8,804 nucleotides of DNA. It comes from an uncultured Fretibacterium sp. (GTDB taxonomy: Bacteria; Synergistota; Synergistia; Synergistales; Aminobacteriaceae). Within the stretch, counting starts at the first letter, position 1. Every line of letters starts with the position of its first letter. Of the stretch, positions 1 through 5,745 are shown in pieces. Under the pieces are notes generated by a model that was not told the origin of the DNA, did not search any database, and saw nothing but the letters and a program-made list of their open reading frames with translations. Made by a program: the position numbers and the translations under genes. The stretch spans positions 1-8,804 of the forward strand of contig CALGGR010000114.1 in assembly GCA_937915755.1 (NCBI GenBank). Reading direction: 5' to 3'.

Positions 1-1301
1 TCACATATAAATACTCTGTTACAGAGGTTATGTTAATTGTGAAGACAGGTTCTTATAAAAAAGGTCCTTTTGGTAGCTCGCTTACAAAGAGTATTTTTAT
101 TCCTGATGGAAACAACGCAATAAAAGTTTATGAGCAAAAAAACGCTATTAAAAAAGATTGGAAGTTAGGTGAGTATTTTATAAGTGAGGAATACTATAAC
201 CGTAACATGAAAAATTTTACTGTTTTTCCTGGAGATATAATTGTGAGTTGTGCAGGTACTATTGGCGAAACCTATGTATTACCAGATGAATGTCGTATAG
301 GAATTATAAATCAAGCTCTTATGCGTATATCTTTAATGGAATCAGTCTATAAAGATTTTTATCTACTCTATTTTAACTTCATGATAAAAGGTATGGCTCA
401 ATTTGCTAGTCAGGGAACGGCACTGAAAAACATACCGTCGTTTGATGTTTTTAAGAATATGCTAATGGTGTTTCCACCTCTCACCGAGCAGCATCGAATA
501 GTCGAACGAGTTGACGCAATAATGTCGAAACTCGATGAACTCGAAAAGGCCGAAAACGAACTCGAAAACATCAAAAAGAAATTCCCCGATGATATGCGTG
601 ACTCGCTACTTCAAGCCGCGATTCAGGGGAAGTTGACGAAGCAGAGGCCGGAAGACGGAACGGCGGAAGAACTACTCAAGGAGATTCGCAAGGAGAAGGA
701 GCGGTTAATCGCTGAAGGGAAGATGAAGCCAGAGAAGCCTCTGAAGCCGATTGCTGACGAAGAGAAGCCATTTGATATTCCGGAGAGTTGGGCGTGGGTC
801 AGGTTGGGAGAGATAACTTTTAATCATGGTCAAAAGAAACCGGAGAGGGATTTTTGTTATATTGATGTTGGTTCTATTGATAACAAAAAATGTCAGCTTG
901 GAAATTACGAAATAATAATAAAACCCGAAAACGCATCGTCACGAGCACGTAAAATCATAAAACAAAACGATATAATATATGCGACTATAAGACCATATTT
1001 ACACAACGCATGTATTGTAAATCGCGTTTTTTCAAAGGAAATAATAGCGAGTACAGCATTTGCTGTAATGCACTGTTATGGTGGAATAATAACTGAATAT
1101 TTATTTAGTGCATTATTATCACCAATGTTTGATAACTATGCCAACGCCCCTGACAAATCGAAAGGAGTTGCTTATCCAGCAATAGGAGAAAAGGATTTTT
1201 TTTACGGATTAATTCCCCTTCCTCCCCTTGCTGAGCAAGAGAGAATCGTCGAACGCCTGAATAAACTGTTGCCACTATGTGAAGCAATGAAAGGAGAATA
1301 A
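1..1301 (+). CDS. hsdS: Type I restriction-modification specificity subunit HsdS, 5' partial
   Basis: HsdS directs the HsdM methyltransferase and HsdR nuclease to a split DNA target. The frame is open from base 3 with no stop, so the true start lies left of the window. The in-frame ATG at 30 falls inside the first target-recognition domain (TRD1), just before its KKGPFGSSLTKS motif, and is probably internal. Numbered from that ATG: TRD1 covers about 1-147; the central conserved segment with FPPLTEQHRIVERVDAI (from 148) and the coiled-coil spacer rich in Glu and Lys runs to about 255; TRD2, opened by ESWAWVRLGEI, covers about 255-394; and the distal repeat IPLPPLAEQERIVERL (from 395) ends the protein. 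This two-TRD layout is characteristic of the family. The TRDs are much more A+T-rich than the conserved segment. The stop overlaps the ribosome site of the next gene, so co-expression with the Septu-like pair is likely. HsdM and HsdR are not in the window and would be expected upstream. Confidence 0.93.
   Translation, partial: TYKYSVTEVMLIVKTGSYKKGPFGSSLTKSIFIPDGNNAIKVYEQKNAIKKDWKLGEYFISEEYYNRNMKNFTVFPGDIIVSCAGTIGETYVLPDECRIGIINQALMRISLMESVYKDFYLLYFNFMIKGMAQFASQGTALKNIPSFDVFKNMLMVFPPLTEQHRIVERVDAIMSKLDELEKAENELENIKKKFPDDMRDSLLQAAIQGKLTKQRPEDGTAEELLKEIRKEKERLIAEGKMKPEKPLKPIADEEKPFDIPESWAWVRLGEITFNHGQKKPERDFCYIDVGSIDNKKCQLGNYEIIIKPENASSRARKIIKQNDIIYATIRPYLHNACIVNRVFSKEIIASTAFAVMHCYGGIITEYLFSALLSPMFDNYANAPDKSKGVAYPAIGEKDFFYGLIPLPPLAEQERIVERLNKLLPLCEAMKGE
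1291..1296 (+). promoter_or_regulatory. Ribosome binding site of the PtuA-like gene, inside the hsdS end
   Basis: AAGGAG lies in the last codons of hsdS, six bases before the ATG at 1303. It fixes the start of the ATPase gene and supports translational coupling with hsdS. No separate promoter is visible in front of the ATPase gene. Confidence 0.75.
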
Positions 1302-1302
1302 A

Positions 1303-2547
1303 ATGTACATAAACAAAATACGTCTCGTAAATTTCAGAGGCATGGAAGATTTAACCGTAGAGTTTGCGCAGGGAGTGAATGTAATAATCGGTGATAATGG
1401 AGCAGGCAAAACATCATTATTGAACGGGATTAACTCTATCTTGAAAAGTTTTTTTGCTTCAGCAAAAATAGAGAAAAAAGATGTTCGTGTCAGTTTTGCT
1501 AATGTTGGCGATGCCACTCAAAGCATGACATACTACACTCCTACGATTATTCAGGCATTCGTACATTTGAAAGATAAAGAGTATGAATGTGTATGCAGTA
1601 AAAGAAATGAATCATCGGAAACAAAAAATACCCCTGGATTTATTGCTGAACTGTTGAGGCTCATGGAAAATGATAGTCGGCACGTATTACCGCTGTTTAA
1701 TTATCAAAGCGATCGAAGGAATTTATTGCTAGAAGAAAAGATGGAGCAGACCCCCACTGGTAGGATAGAGAGGAGGCAGGGTTATAAGGGTGCTTTTTCG
1801 GGAATTTTTGACGCTAATAGCGTTCAAAAATGGTGTTTCCAAATGGAACTCAATGAATTTCAGCAGAAGAAAAAGTTTTCTGAGTATGAAAACTTCAAAA
1901 AAAACATATCTCGTTTCATTGAGTACATAGAGGAGAAAAAAGTCAGTAGTAATGTATATTTCGACTCAGAAATATGGTCGCTCGCATACTTTGACGGAAA
2001 GAGTAAACAACCTCTATATAATCTTAGCTCTGGCTACCAAAGTGTTCTATGTATGATAATGGAGCTTGCATACAGGGCTGTCTTATTGAATCCAACTCTT
2101 GATAACTTTGAAACATTGGAGGGTATAGTCATCATCGATGAAATCGACATGCACCTTCACCCCAAATGGCAATGGAAAATACTCGATGCATTGCATACGA
2201 CATTTCCAAGCGTTCAATTTATAGTGGCCACGCACTCACCTATTGTGCTTTCATCAGCAAAAGATTCAAGATTGATTTTTATGACGAGTCCTAATGAAGT
2301 TGAAATATTAGAGAACGCTTACGGTATTGATGTCAATGATGTTCTTGAACTTCGTCAGCAAAGTACTGATATGCCGCCAGAACTTAAAGAATTTCGCAAG
2401 AAAATTTCAAGATGTCTCAATAATAACGATATTCAGGGTGCAGAAGCTGTGCTAGAAGAAGCTACAAGGCAACATAAAGAAGATTCTGCACTCATGAAGA
2501 ATCTTCAGGAATTTTTCGAGATGAACAAATGGATAGCCGAGGTATAA
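1303..2547 (+). CDS. ptuA: Septu-like ABC/OLD-type ATPase (PtuA family)
   Basis: This is an SMC/ABC-type ATPase of 414 aa. It opens with the typical INKIRLVNFRGMEDL strand and has Walker A GDNGAGKTS at 30-38. The ABC signature is LSSGYQS at 241-247. Walker B is VIIDEID at 276-282, with catalytic-type E280, followed by the D-loop HLHPKWQ. The switch histidine is H311 in VATHSPIVL. There is no TOPRIM domain, unlike OLD nucleases; the tail of about 80 residues after the ATPase core is helical and charged. In Septu systems PtuA is the ATPase that partners the HNH nuclease PtuB, and the next gene matches PtuB well, which is the main reason for this call. The ATG at 1303 has a good ribosome site. 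Family membership from motifs is firm; the Septu assignment is inferred from the pair. A retron Ec78-type ATPase is related, but no reverse transcriptase is visible here. Confidence 0.85.
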   Translation: MYINKIRLVNFRGMEDLTVEFAQGVNVIIGDNGAGKTSLLNGINSILKSFFASAKIEKKDVRVSFANVGDATQSMTYYTPTIIQAFVHLKDKEYECVCSKRNESSETKNTPGFIAELLRLMENDSRHVLPLFNYQSDRRNLLLEEKMEQTPTGRIERRQGYKGAFSGIFDANSVQKWCFQMELNEFQQKKKFSEYENFKKNISRFIEYIEEKKVSSNVYFDSEIWSLAYFDGKSKQPLYNLSSGYQSVLCMIMELAYRAVLLNPTLDNFETLEGIVIIDEIDMHLHPKWQWKILDALHTTFPSVQFIVATHSPIVLSSAKDSRLIFMTSPNEVEILENAYGIDVNDVLELRQQSTDMPPELKEFRKKISRCLNNNDIQGAEAVLEEATRQHKEDSALMKNLQEFFEMNKWIAEV

Positions 2548-2551
2548 ATTA

Positions 2552-3352
2552 ATGTTGTACATTAAAAAGCGCACGGATATACCACAAGAGATCATTAATG
2601 CTCTCAACGCGGCCAAAGAAAGTTATAAAGAACGTATATCTAATGGGGATTCTAAAGCTGCTCGAAATGCTTTTGACGATCTATTAGTCAAAGATAAAAT
2701 AAGGGCATGCCTGATTCAGGAACAGCATGGACTCTGTGCTTATTGCATGCAAGATATTCATAAGAAGGCTAGAATTGAGCATTGGAAATCGTTATCAAAT
2801 AATACCAAAGATGCTCTCGACTATACAAATATGCTTGGGGTTTGTTATGGTGGCGATATTGCCGAAGAACCGGTTGAAGAAATCAAGGGAAAAGATAGGC
2901 GAGCACTATGTTGTGATGCAGCGAAAGGTAATGGGGATATAGTTCTTAATCCATGTAATCCTGAACATATGAGCAAAATTTGCTACGATGAAGTAAGTTT
3001 ATTTATTTACACAGAACCGCGGGATGAACAGCTAGAAAAAGATATAAATGAAATACTTCATTTAAACGGTGTAAAACGAGCTGGGGGAGCGTTTTTTGAC
3101 ACTAAGACCAATCTCGTATATTATAGACGTGAGAAGTATAAGTCGTATAAGTCTTACATAGAAAATTTGAGGCAAGTTTACAAAACACCAGAAGAAATCT
3201 ACATGGCAATCAAAAAGAAAATAACTAGTATTGAAAATGCTGAAATGTATACTCCGTTTGCTGGTGCATTGCTATATTTCTTAAAGCGAGACTTGAGACG
3301 ATATAAACGACAAATAGAGTTATTTTCAGAAAGTTTAGTTACTTTACATTAA
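2552..3352 (+). CDS. ptuB: HNH endonuclease, TIGR02646/PtuB family, Septu effector
   Basis: This 266-aa protein has the HNH pattern of the TIGR02646/PtuB group. CAYC at 62-65 supplies a zinc-type Cys pair. ARIEHWKS at 73-80 carries the Glu-His that normally binds the catalytic metal and activates water. DYTNML at 90-95 gives the conserved Asn. CCD at 120-122 with LNPCNP at 132-137 completes the metal-binding core. The C-terminal half is helical and basic with no recognised domain. In Septu the nuclease acts with the PtuA ATPase, and phage infection is thought to release its DNA-cutting activity. It starts four bases after the ptuA stop with a GAGG at 2539-2542 as a likely ribosome site, so the two are co-translated. 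All key residues appear present, so an active nuclease is predicted. Confidence 0.84.
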   Translation: MLYIKKRTDIPQEIINALNAAKESYKERISNGDSKAARNAFDDLLVKDKIRACLIQEQHGLCAYCMQDIHKKARIEHWKSLSNNTKDALDYTNMLGVCYGGDIAEEPVEEIKGKDRRALCCDAAKGNGDIVLNPCNPEHMSKICYDEVSLFIYTEPRDEQLEKDINEILHLNGVKRAGGAFFDTKTNLVYYRREKYKSYKSYIENLRQVYKTPEEIYMAIKKKITSIENAEMYTPFAGALLYFLKRDLRRYKRQIELFSESLVTLH

Positions 3353-3374
3353 ATTATACAAGTAAGTATTGATA

Positions 3375-3397
3375 ACATGAAGTCCATACATGAAGTC
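3375..3397 (+). repeat. 10-bp direct repeat, two copies
   Basis: ACATGAAGTC occurs at 3375-3384 and again at 3388-3397, a 13-base period, in the gap behind ptuB. The copies are exact. No function can be assigned. Confidence 0.5.
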
Positions 3398-3450
3398 TTT
3401 ATAGCAAGGCTTAAACTGCTGAAAAAATTCAACAGCGATAGGAATACATC

Positions 3451-3466
3451 AAAAGGTTTTCCTTTT
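3451..3466. terminator. Possible short bidirectional terminator hairpin
   Basis: AAAAGG at 3451-3456 and CCTTTT at 3461-3466 form a perfect 6-bp stem with a TTTT loop, between the convergent ptuB and DUF4062-like genes. The right arm ends in T residues and the left begins with A residues, so either transcript would gain a partial U-run. The stem is A+T-rich and weak, so the call is tentative, based mainly on position. Confidence 0.35.
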
Positions 3467-3474
3467 ATCTGCTT

Positions 3475-4155
3475 TTATACTTCAGAGACGGTTCTATTAT
3501 TCGCCCTTGTTTCAGCAACGAGTAGTGAATTTTGAATACTAGCTTTTGCCAATTGATCAATTTGATCTTGTAAAAAAGCCTCACGGATTCCCATTTCAGT
3601 CCACACAGTATCAATAAGAGAACTGTTGTTTGAATAAAGATCACTATTATGAATTTTTTCATCTCTAACTTTAGTAGCAATGTGTTGCAAGATGTTCATT
3701 ACCGCATTTTGTAATTCTTCTAGCGATTTAAAGTCTTTACAACAACACCTATTCTCCATCTGTTTTCTGAATACAGATAATTCATCGGTTACATCAACAC
3801 CTTTATTTTCCGCGAAAAGTACGTAAGCTGATTTTTCTTGTTTTATGTGTACCTCTATTTCTTCTACGGTACCACTAGGATAACACTTTGTAGGTGTTCC
3901 AAGTTTCTTTCCGAATAAAGCAATTACAACATCGCTCTTATCACAAAGCTGCTCATTTATATTAGTTTGTCCATCCTTGCCGGTTACTTCTGGCACGACA
4001 TCTTCTTCCCATCGAAGAGCTCGAAAAAATAATTGACACTCAAATCCGAATTTTTGGTTCCATAAAGCTATTGCTTCTGCGACTTTCTCACGCGCTTCCC
4101 GCACATCAGATGGAGATGCAATCATAATATAGCGTATTTCAGCAGGTACCGACAA
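3475..4155 (-). CDS. DUF4062-type protein, stand-alone
   Basis: The protein is about 226 aa from the TTG at 4155, which has AGAAAGG (4173-4167) eleven bases upstream. A TTG at 4179 and an ATG at 4125 are in frame but have no visible ribosome site. The N-terminal 115 residues match the DUF4062 pattern: strand YIMIASPSDV (9-18), LRWEED (47-52), QTNINEQL (63-70), DVVIALFG (75-82), LGTPT (85-89) and SGTVEEIE (94-101). Alternating hydrophobic strands and helices suggest a Rossmann-like or TIR-like fold. The rest is helical and ends in a Gln/Ala-rich segment with no recognised domain. DUF4062 domains often lie at the N-terminus of large NTPase proteins tied to defence or signalling; here the domain stands alone. 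The catalytic role is unknown. Its position beside the Septu and type I genes suggests defence, by context only. Confidence 0.72.
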   Translation of the reverse strand: MSVPAEIRYIMIASPSDVREAREKVAEAIALWNQKFGFECQLFFRALRWEEDVVPEVTGKDGQTNINEQLCDKSDVVIALFGKKLGTPTKCYPSGTVEEIEVHIKQEKSAYVLFAENKGVDVTDELSVFRKQMENRCCCKDFKSLEELQNAVMNILQHIATKVRDEKIHNSDLYSNNSSLIDTVWTEMGIREAFLQDQIDQLAKASIQNSLLVAETRANNRTVSEV

Positions 4156-4179
4156 TACAACCCAAACCTTTCTATACAA

Positions 4180-4414
4180 TTTTAGCTTGAAAACTTCATA
4201 TCTTTTATTATAACAGATTTTGAAAGTTCTTTCTATAATAGCAACACATGCGCATTATCGAAAATTACGGACCCCTATTATCATGTGGAATATCGCTCTT
4301 CATGCTTCGGCTAATCCCATCATTAAAATAAATTTCTTCATACTTTTGAGACTTATTCTTCCCAAAAATGCGAGATGAATATCAATTATAACTCAGCACT
4401 AATCATTCATAATC
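4180..4414. other. Intergenic region between TIM-barrel and DUF4062-like genes
   Basis: This 235-base A+T-rich gap is the longest without a gene. It holds the minus-strand promoter for the DUF4062-like gene (4207-4235). A loose pair of arms, ATGAAT at 4375-4380 and ATTCAT at 4405-4410, lies behind the TIM-barrel stop and is too weak to call a terminator. I see no small gene or structured RNA in it. Confidence 0.5.
4207..4235 (-). promoter_or_regulatory. Sigma70-type promoter of the DUF4062-like gene
   Basis: On the minus strand, TAGAAA (4235-4230) and a perfect TATAAT (4212-4207) are separated by 17 bases. Transcription would begin near 4200, leaving a leader of about 45 bases before the TTG start. 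A small palindrome, GAAAG-TT-CTTTC at 4222-4233, covers the -35/spacer junction and could be an operator. Confidence 0.6.
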
Positions 4415-5227
4415 TTAATCCCTATGGCTCATAAGTCCCCGAATATATTCCAAAGACTTCTTCGCCGAACATTCTGGCGGCATCTCGAAAGTCAGCGTAC
4501 CATCGAACCCGCTTTCCTGAATGGCTTTTGTGATCTTTGAGAAATCGAGCGTAGAGTTCATCGGTGCTGTACGGTTTTCTCCGGAAACGTCAATTTGCCA
4601 ACTGTGTTTTCCATACCGTCGAATTGTTTCGATAATATTCAGCCTCTCGGAGTACAGATGCATAATGTCAAGATACATGTGTAAAACGGGCGAATGGACT
4701 TTCTCAACATACCGCAGTGTTTCTTCAGGATCAACATACGCTTCCGATTCTGCTCTCTCAATCACTTCAAGAATCACAGGAACTTCAAGCCTTTCACAGT
4801 ATTCAACGAGCGAACGCAGGCTTTTATCAAACTGCTGATAATATGCTTCAGGAGAACCGGCATCCGCATAACGCCCCCGCACAGCCCCAACAACAATAGC
4901 GGGGTGTCCAATCTGCACAGAAAAATCCGCAAGTTCACAAAGCCGCTTCACACATGTCTGCCGATTCTGCTCATCCGATGAACCCATGCTATAACCGTCA
5001 ACAGAATAAATGCGTCCTGTCGCCATCGCCGAAATTGCAATGCCATATTTTATCGAAAGCTCTCGTAAGGTTTCCACAGAATAGTCAGAACTATCTCGAA
5101 TCGTCAACCGAACACAGTCATACCCTGCTTCCTTCGCCTGCCGGAAGACAGTTTCCACATCTCCCTGCAAGATTGCTGTATTGCACGAAAACGATCCGTC
5201 AGAAATAATTGCACTGTACCGTATCAT
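4415..5227 (-). CDS. Sugar-phosphate isomerase/epimerase-like TIM-barrel protein
   Basis: This 270-aa protein of the xylose-isomerase-like TIM-barrel superfamily (AP_endonuc_2 Pfam family) is probably a cytoplasmic sugar isomerase or epimerase; the substrate is unknown. The start is ATG 5227, because GGAG at 5238-5235 sits seven bases from it and only one base from the in-frame GTG at 5233. Barrel strands are readable: RYSAIISDG near the start, AGYDCVRLT, YGIAISAMA, IGHPAIVVGA, VPVILEVIER (metal-type Glu E154), LHMYLDIMH (D187, H190), SWQIDVSGEN (Q211, D213) and GTLTFEMPP (E248). The HxKD-type metal position appears as QID, so the metal set is not the textbook one. Family length is usually 260-290 aa, so it is complete. 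It shares no obvious function with the flanking defence genes and may be an older resident of the locus. Confidence 0.82.
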   Translation of the reverse strand: MIRYSAIISDGSFSCNTAILQGDVETVFRQAKEAGYDCVRLTIRDSSDYSVETLRELSIKYGIAISAMATGRIYSVDGYSMGSSDEQNRQTCVKRLCELADFSVQIGHPAIVVGAVRGRYADAGSPEAYYQQFDKSLRSLVEYCERLEVPVILEVIERAESEAYVDPEETLRYVEKVHSPVLHMYLDIMHLYSERLNIIETIRRYGKHSWQIDVSGENRTAPMNSTLDFSKITKAIQESGFDGTLTFEMPPECSAKKSLEYIRGLMSHRD

Positions 5228-5234
5228 GTTCACT

Positions 5235-5238
5235 CTCC
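5235..5238 (-). promoter_or_regulatory. Ribosome binding site deciding the TIM-barrel start
   Basis: GGAG on the minus strand is seven bases upstream of ATG 5227 but only one base from GTG 5233. This favours the ATG and gives a protein two residues shorter than the longest possible reading. Confidence 0.65.
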
Positions 5239-5287
5239 GATCACGTTCATATCTCTATCAACGACAAAACTTTTTCCAAAGATCAAT

Positions 5288-5340
5288 AAAAACACTTGAC
5301 GGTGTGTTCAGAACCGCCCTAAATGACAGCACACCATCAA
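5288..5340 (-). terminator. Terminator-like hairpin in the TIM-barrel leader (possible attenuator)
   Basis: Minus-strand RNA contains UUGAUGGUGUG (5340-5330), a 23-base loop, and CACACCGUCAA (5306-5296). The 11-bp stem is complete if one G-U pair is allowed. It is followed by GUG and five U residues (5292-5288). The plus-strand RNA would carry an A-C mismatch at the same step. The element lies between a possible promoter and the TIM-barrel start with no minus-strand gene behind it, so attenuation of that gene is more natural than termination of an upstream one. Confidence 0.5.
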
Positions 5341-5351
5341 TGCTTTAGCCG

Positions 5352-5360
5352 ATTGTATCA
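5352..5360 (-). promoter_or_regulatory. Possible extended -10 promoter of the TIM-barrel gene
   Basis: On the minus strand, TGATACAAT (5360-5352) matches an extended -10 element, a TG dinucleotide one base before TACAAT. There is no good -35 hexamer at the usual spacing. Transcription would start near 5345, just before the hairpin, giving a leader of about 118 bases. Confidence 0.35.
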
Positions 5361-5381
5361 CAACAAGCTCACAAATCTCCT

Positions 5382-5400
5382 TGATTGACAAATATAATCA
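5382..5400. promoter_or_regulatory. Small inverted repeat over the -35 box, candidate repressor operator
   Basis: TGATT at 5382-5386 and AATCA at 5396-5400 form an inverted repeat that overlaps the -35 box of the rightward promoter. It is a sensible place for the ribbon-helix-helix protein encoded just downstream to bind its own promoter. The arms are short, so this is inference. Confidence 0.3.
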
Positions 5401-5413
5401 TTTATTTTAGTAT
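5385..5413 (+). promoter_or_regulatory. Sigma70-type promoter of the RHH-Mrr operon
   Basis: A perfect TTGACA (5385-5390) is followed after 17 bases by TAGTAT (5408-5413), which matches four of six -10 positions. Transcription would start near 5420. It follows that the longer reading of the small regulator gene from TTG 5385 cannot be translated, as that codon is part of the -35 box. Confidence 0.7.
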
Positions 5414-5451
5414 TTGCACTACTAAATTCTATCGCCTTTACTATTGTAAGA

Positions 5452-5487
5452 ATGAAGATCATATTCTTACGCTGGGTAATGGCATAG
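5452..5487 (+). CDS. Possible 11-residue leader peptide
   Basis: The ATG at 5452 opens the reading MKIIFLRWVMA, whose TAG stop (5485-5487) overlaps the GTG start of the next gene by one base. It lies within the predicted transcript. Such an overlap could feed ribosomes to the GTG, which has no strong ribosome site of its own. The peptide has no convincing ribosome site either, so it may be chance. Confidence 0.2.
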   Translation: MKIIFLRWVMA

Positions 5488-5702
5488 TGGCAAACAGAGG
5501 AAGGCCGAGAAAGTATGCTTCCGTCAATGAAAAGCTGAAAGCGTACCGAGATTCTAAGAAGCAAGGAGGAGCTGTAAGGATTGGCTGCTATTTGCCCCAA
5601 GAGTATAAAGACTCTTTAGACCGCTTTTGCGAGAAAAACAATATGACACAAGGCGGTGCTATCTGTTATCTTTTAGACCTTTATGCTCAAGAGGACGACT
5701 AA
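5487..5702 (+). CDS. Small ribbon-helix-helix DNA-binding protein
   Basis: The protein is 71 aa from GTG 5487. Upstream in-frame codons are rejected because the first lies in the -35 box and residues before ANRGRPRK look non-coding. It opens with the AT-hook-like patch RGRPRKY. A basic segment, EKLKAYRDSKKQGG, follows, then a pattern fitting a ribbon-helix-helix fold: strand AVRIGCYLP, helix QEYKDSLDRFCEKNN and helix TQGGAICYLLDLYAQ. Such proteins bind DNA as dimers and commonly repress their own operon, as antitoxins and MetJ/Arc-type regulators do. It is the first gene behind the promoter and precedes the Mrr-type nuclease, so repression of the nuclease operon is plausible but inferred. Its end may overlap the next gene by 20 bases if that gene uses its earliest ATG. 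No toxin of a known family follows it directly. Confidence 0.65.
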   Translation: MANRGRPRKYASVNEKLKAYRDSKKQGGAVRIGCYLPQEYKDSLDRFCEKNNMTQGGAICYLLDLYAQEDD

Positions 5703-5745
5703 CGCTCCTGCATTACGGCAGAACTATGCACTAACAGCGAACGAT

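Noticed and set aside
30..32. ATG at 30 as the real start of hsdS
   Set aside because: The frame is open to the window edge, the nearest purine-rich stretch is too close to this ATG, and the codon falls just before a motif that is inside TRD1 in complete HsdS proteins.
1303..3352. Retron Ec78-type system
   Set aside because: The ATPase and HNH nuclease resemble those of that retron, but there is no reverse transcriptase and no msr-msd-like RNA region in the window; the sequence upstream of the ATPase is hsdS.
3465..3680. Small hydrophobic minus-strand protein at the end of the DUF4062-like gene
   Set aside because: It lies in another frame of that gene, and its Ile/Leu/Lys-rich content follows from the local A+T richness.
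4375..4410. Terminator behind the TIM-barrel gene
   Set aside because: The arms are only six bases with a 24-base loop, and the following T-run is displaced by several bases.
4694..5208. Plus-strand reading frames across the TIM-barrel gene
   Set aside because: They are antisense to a gene with clear family motifs and have no coherent domain or ribosome site.
5385..5486. N-terminal extension of the RHH protein from TTG 5385
   Set aside because: That codon is part of a perfect -35 box with a -10 at the right distance, so it lies upstream of the transcript start; the extra 34 residues look non-coding.
5683..5745. 21-residue N-terminal extension of the Mrr-type protein
   Set aside because: It does not resemble Mrr N-termini, overlaps the regulator gene and has no ribosome site; kept only as an alternative.
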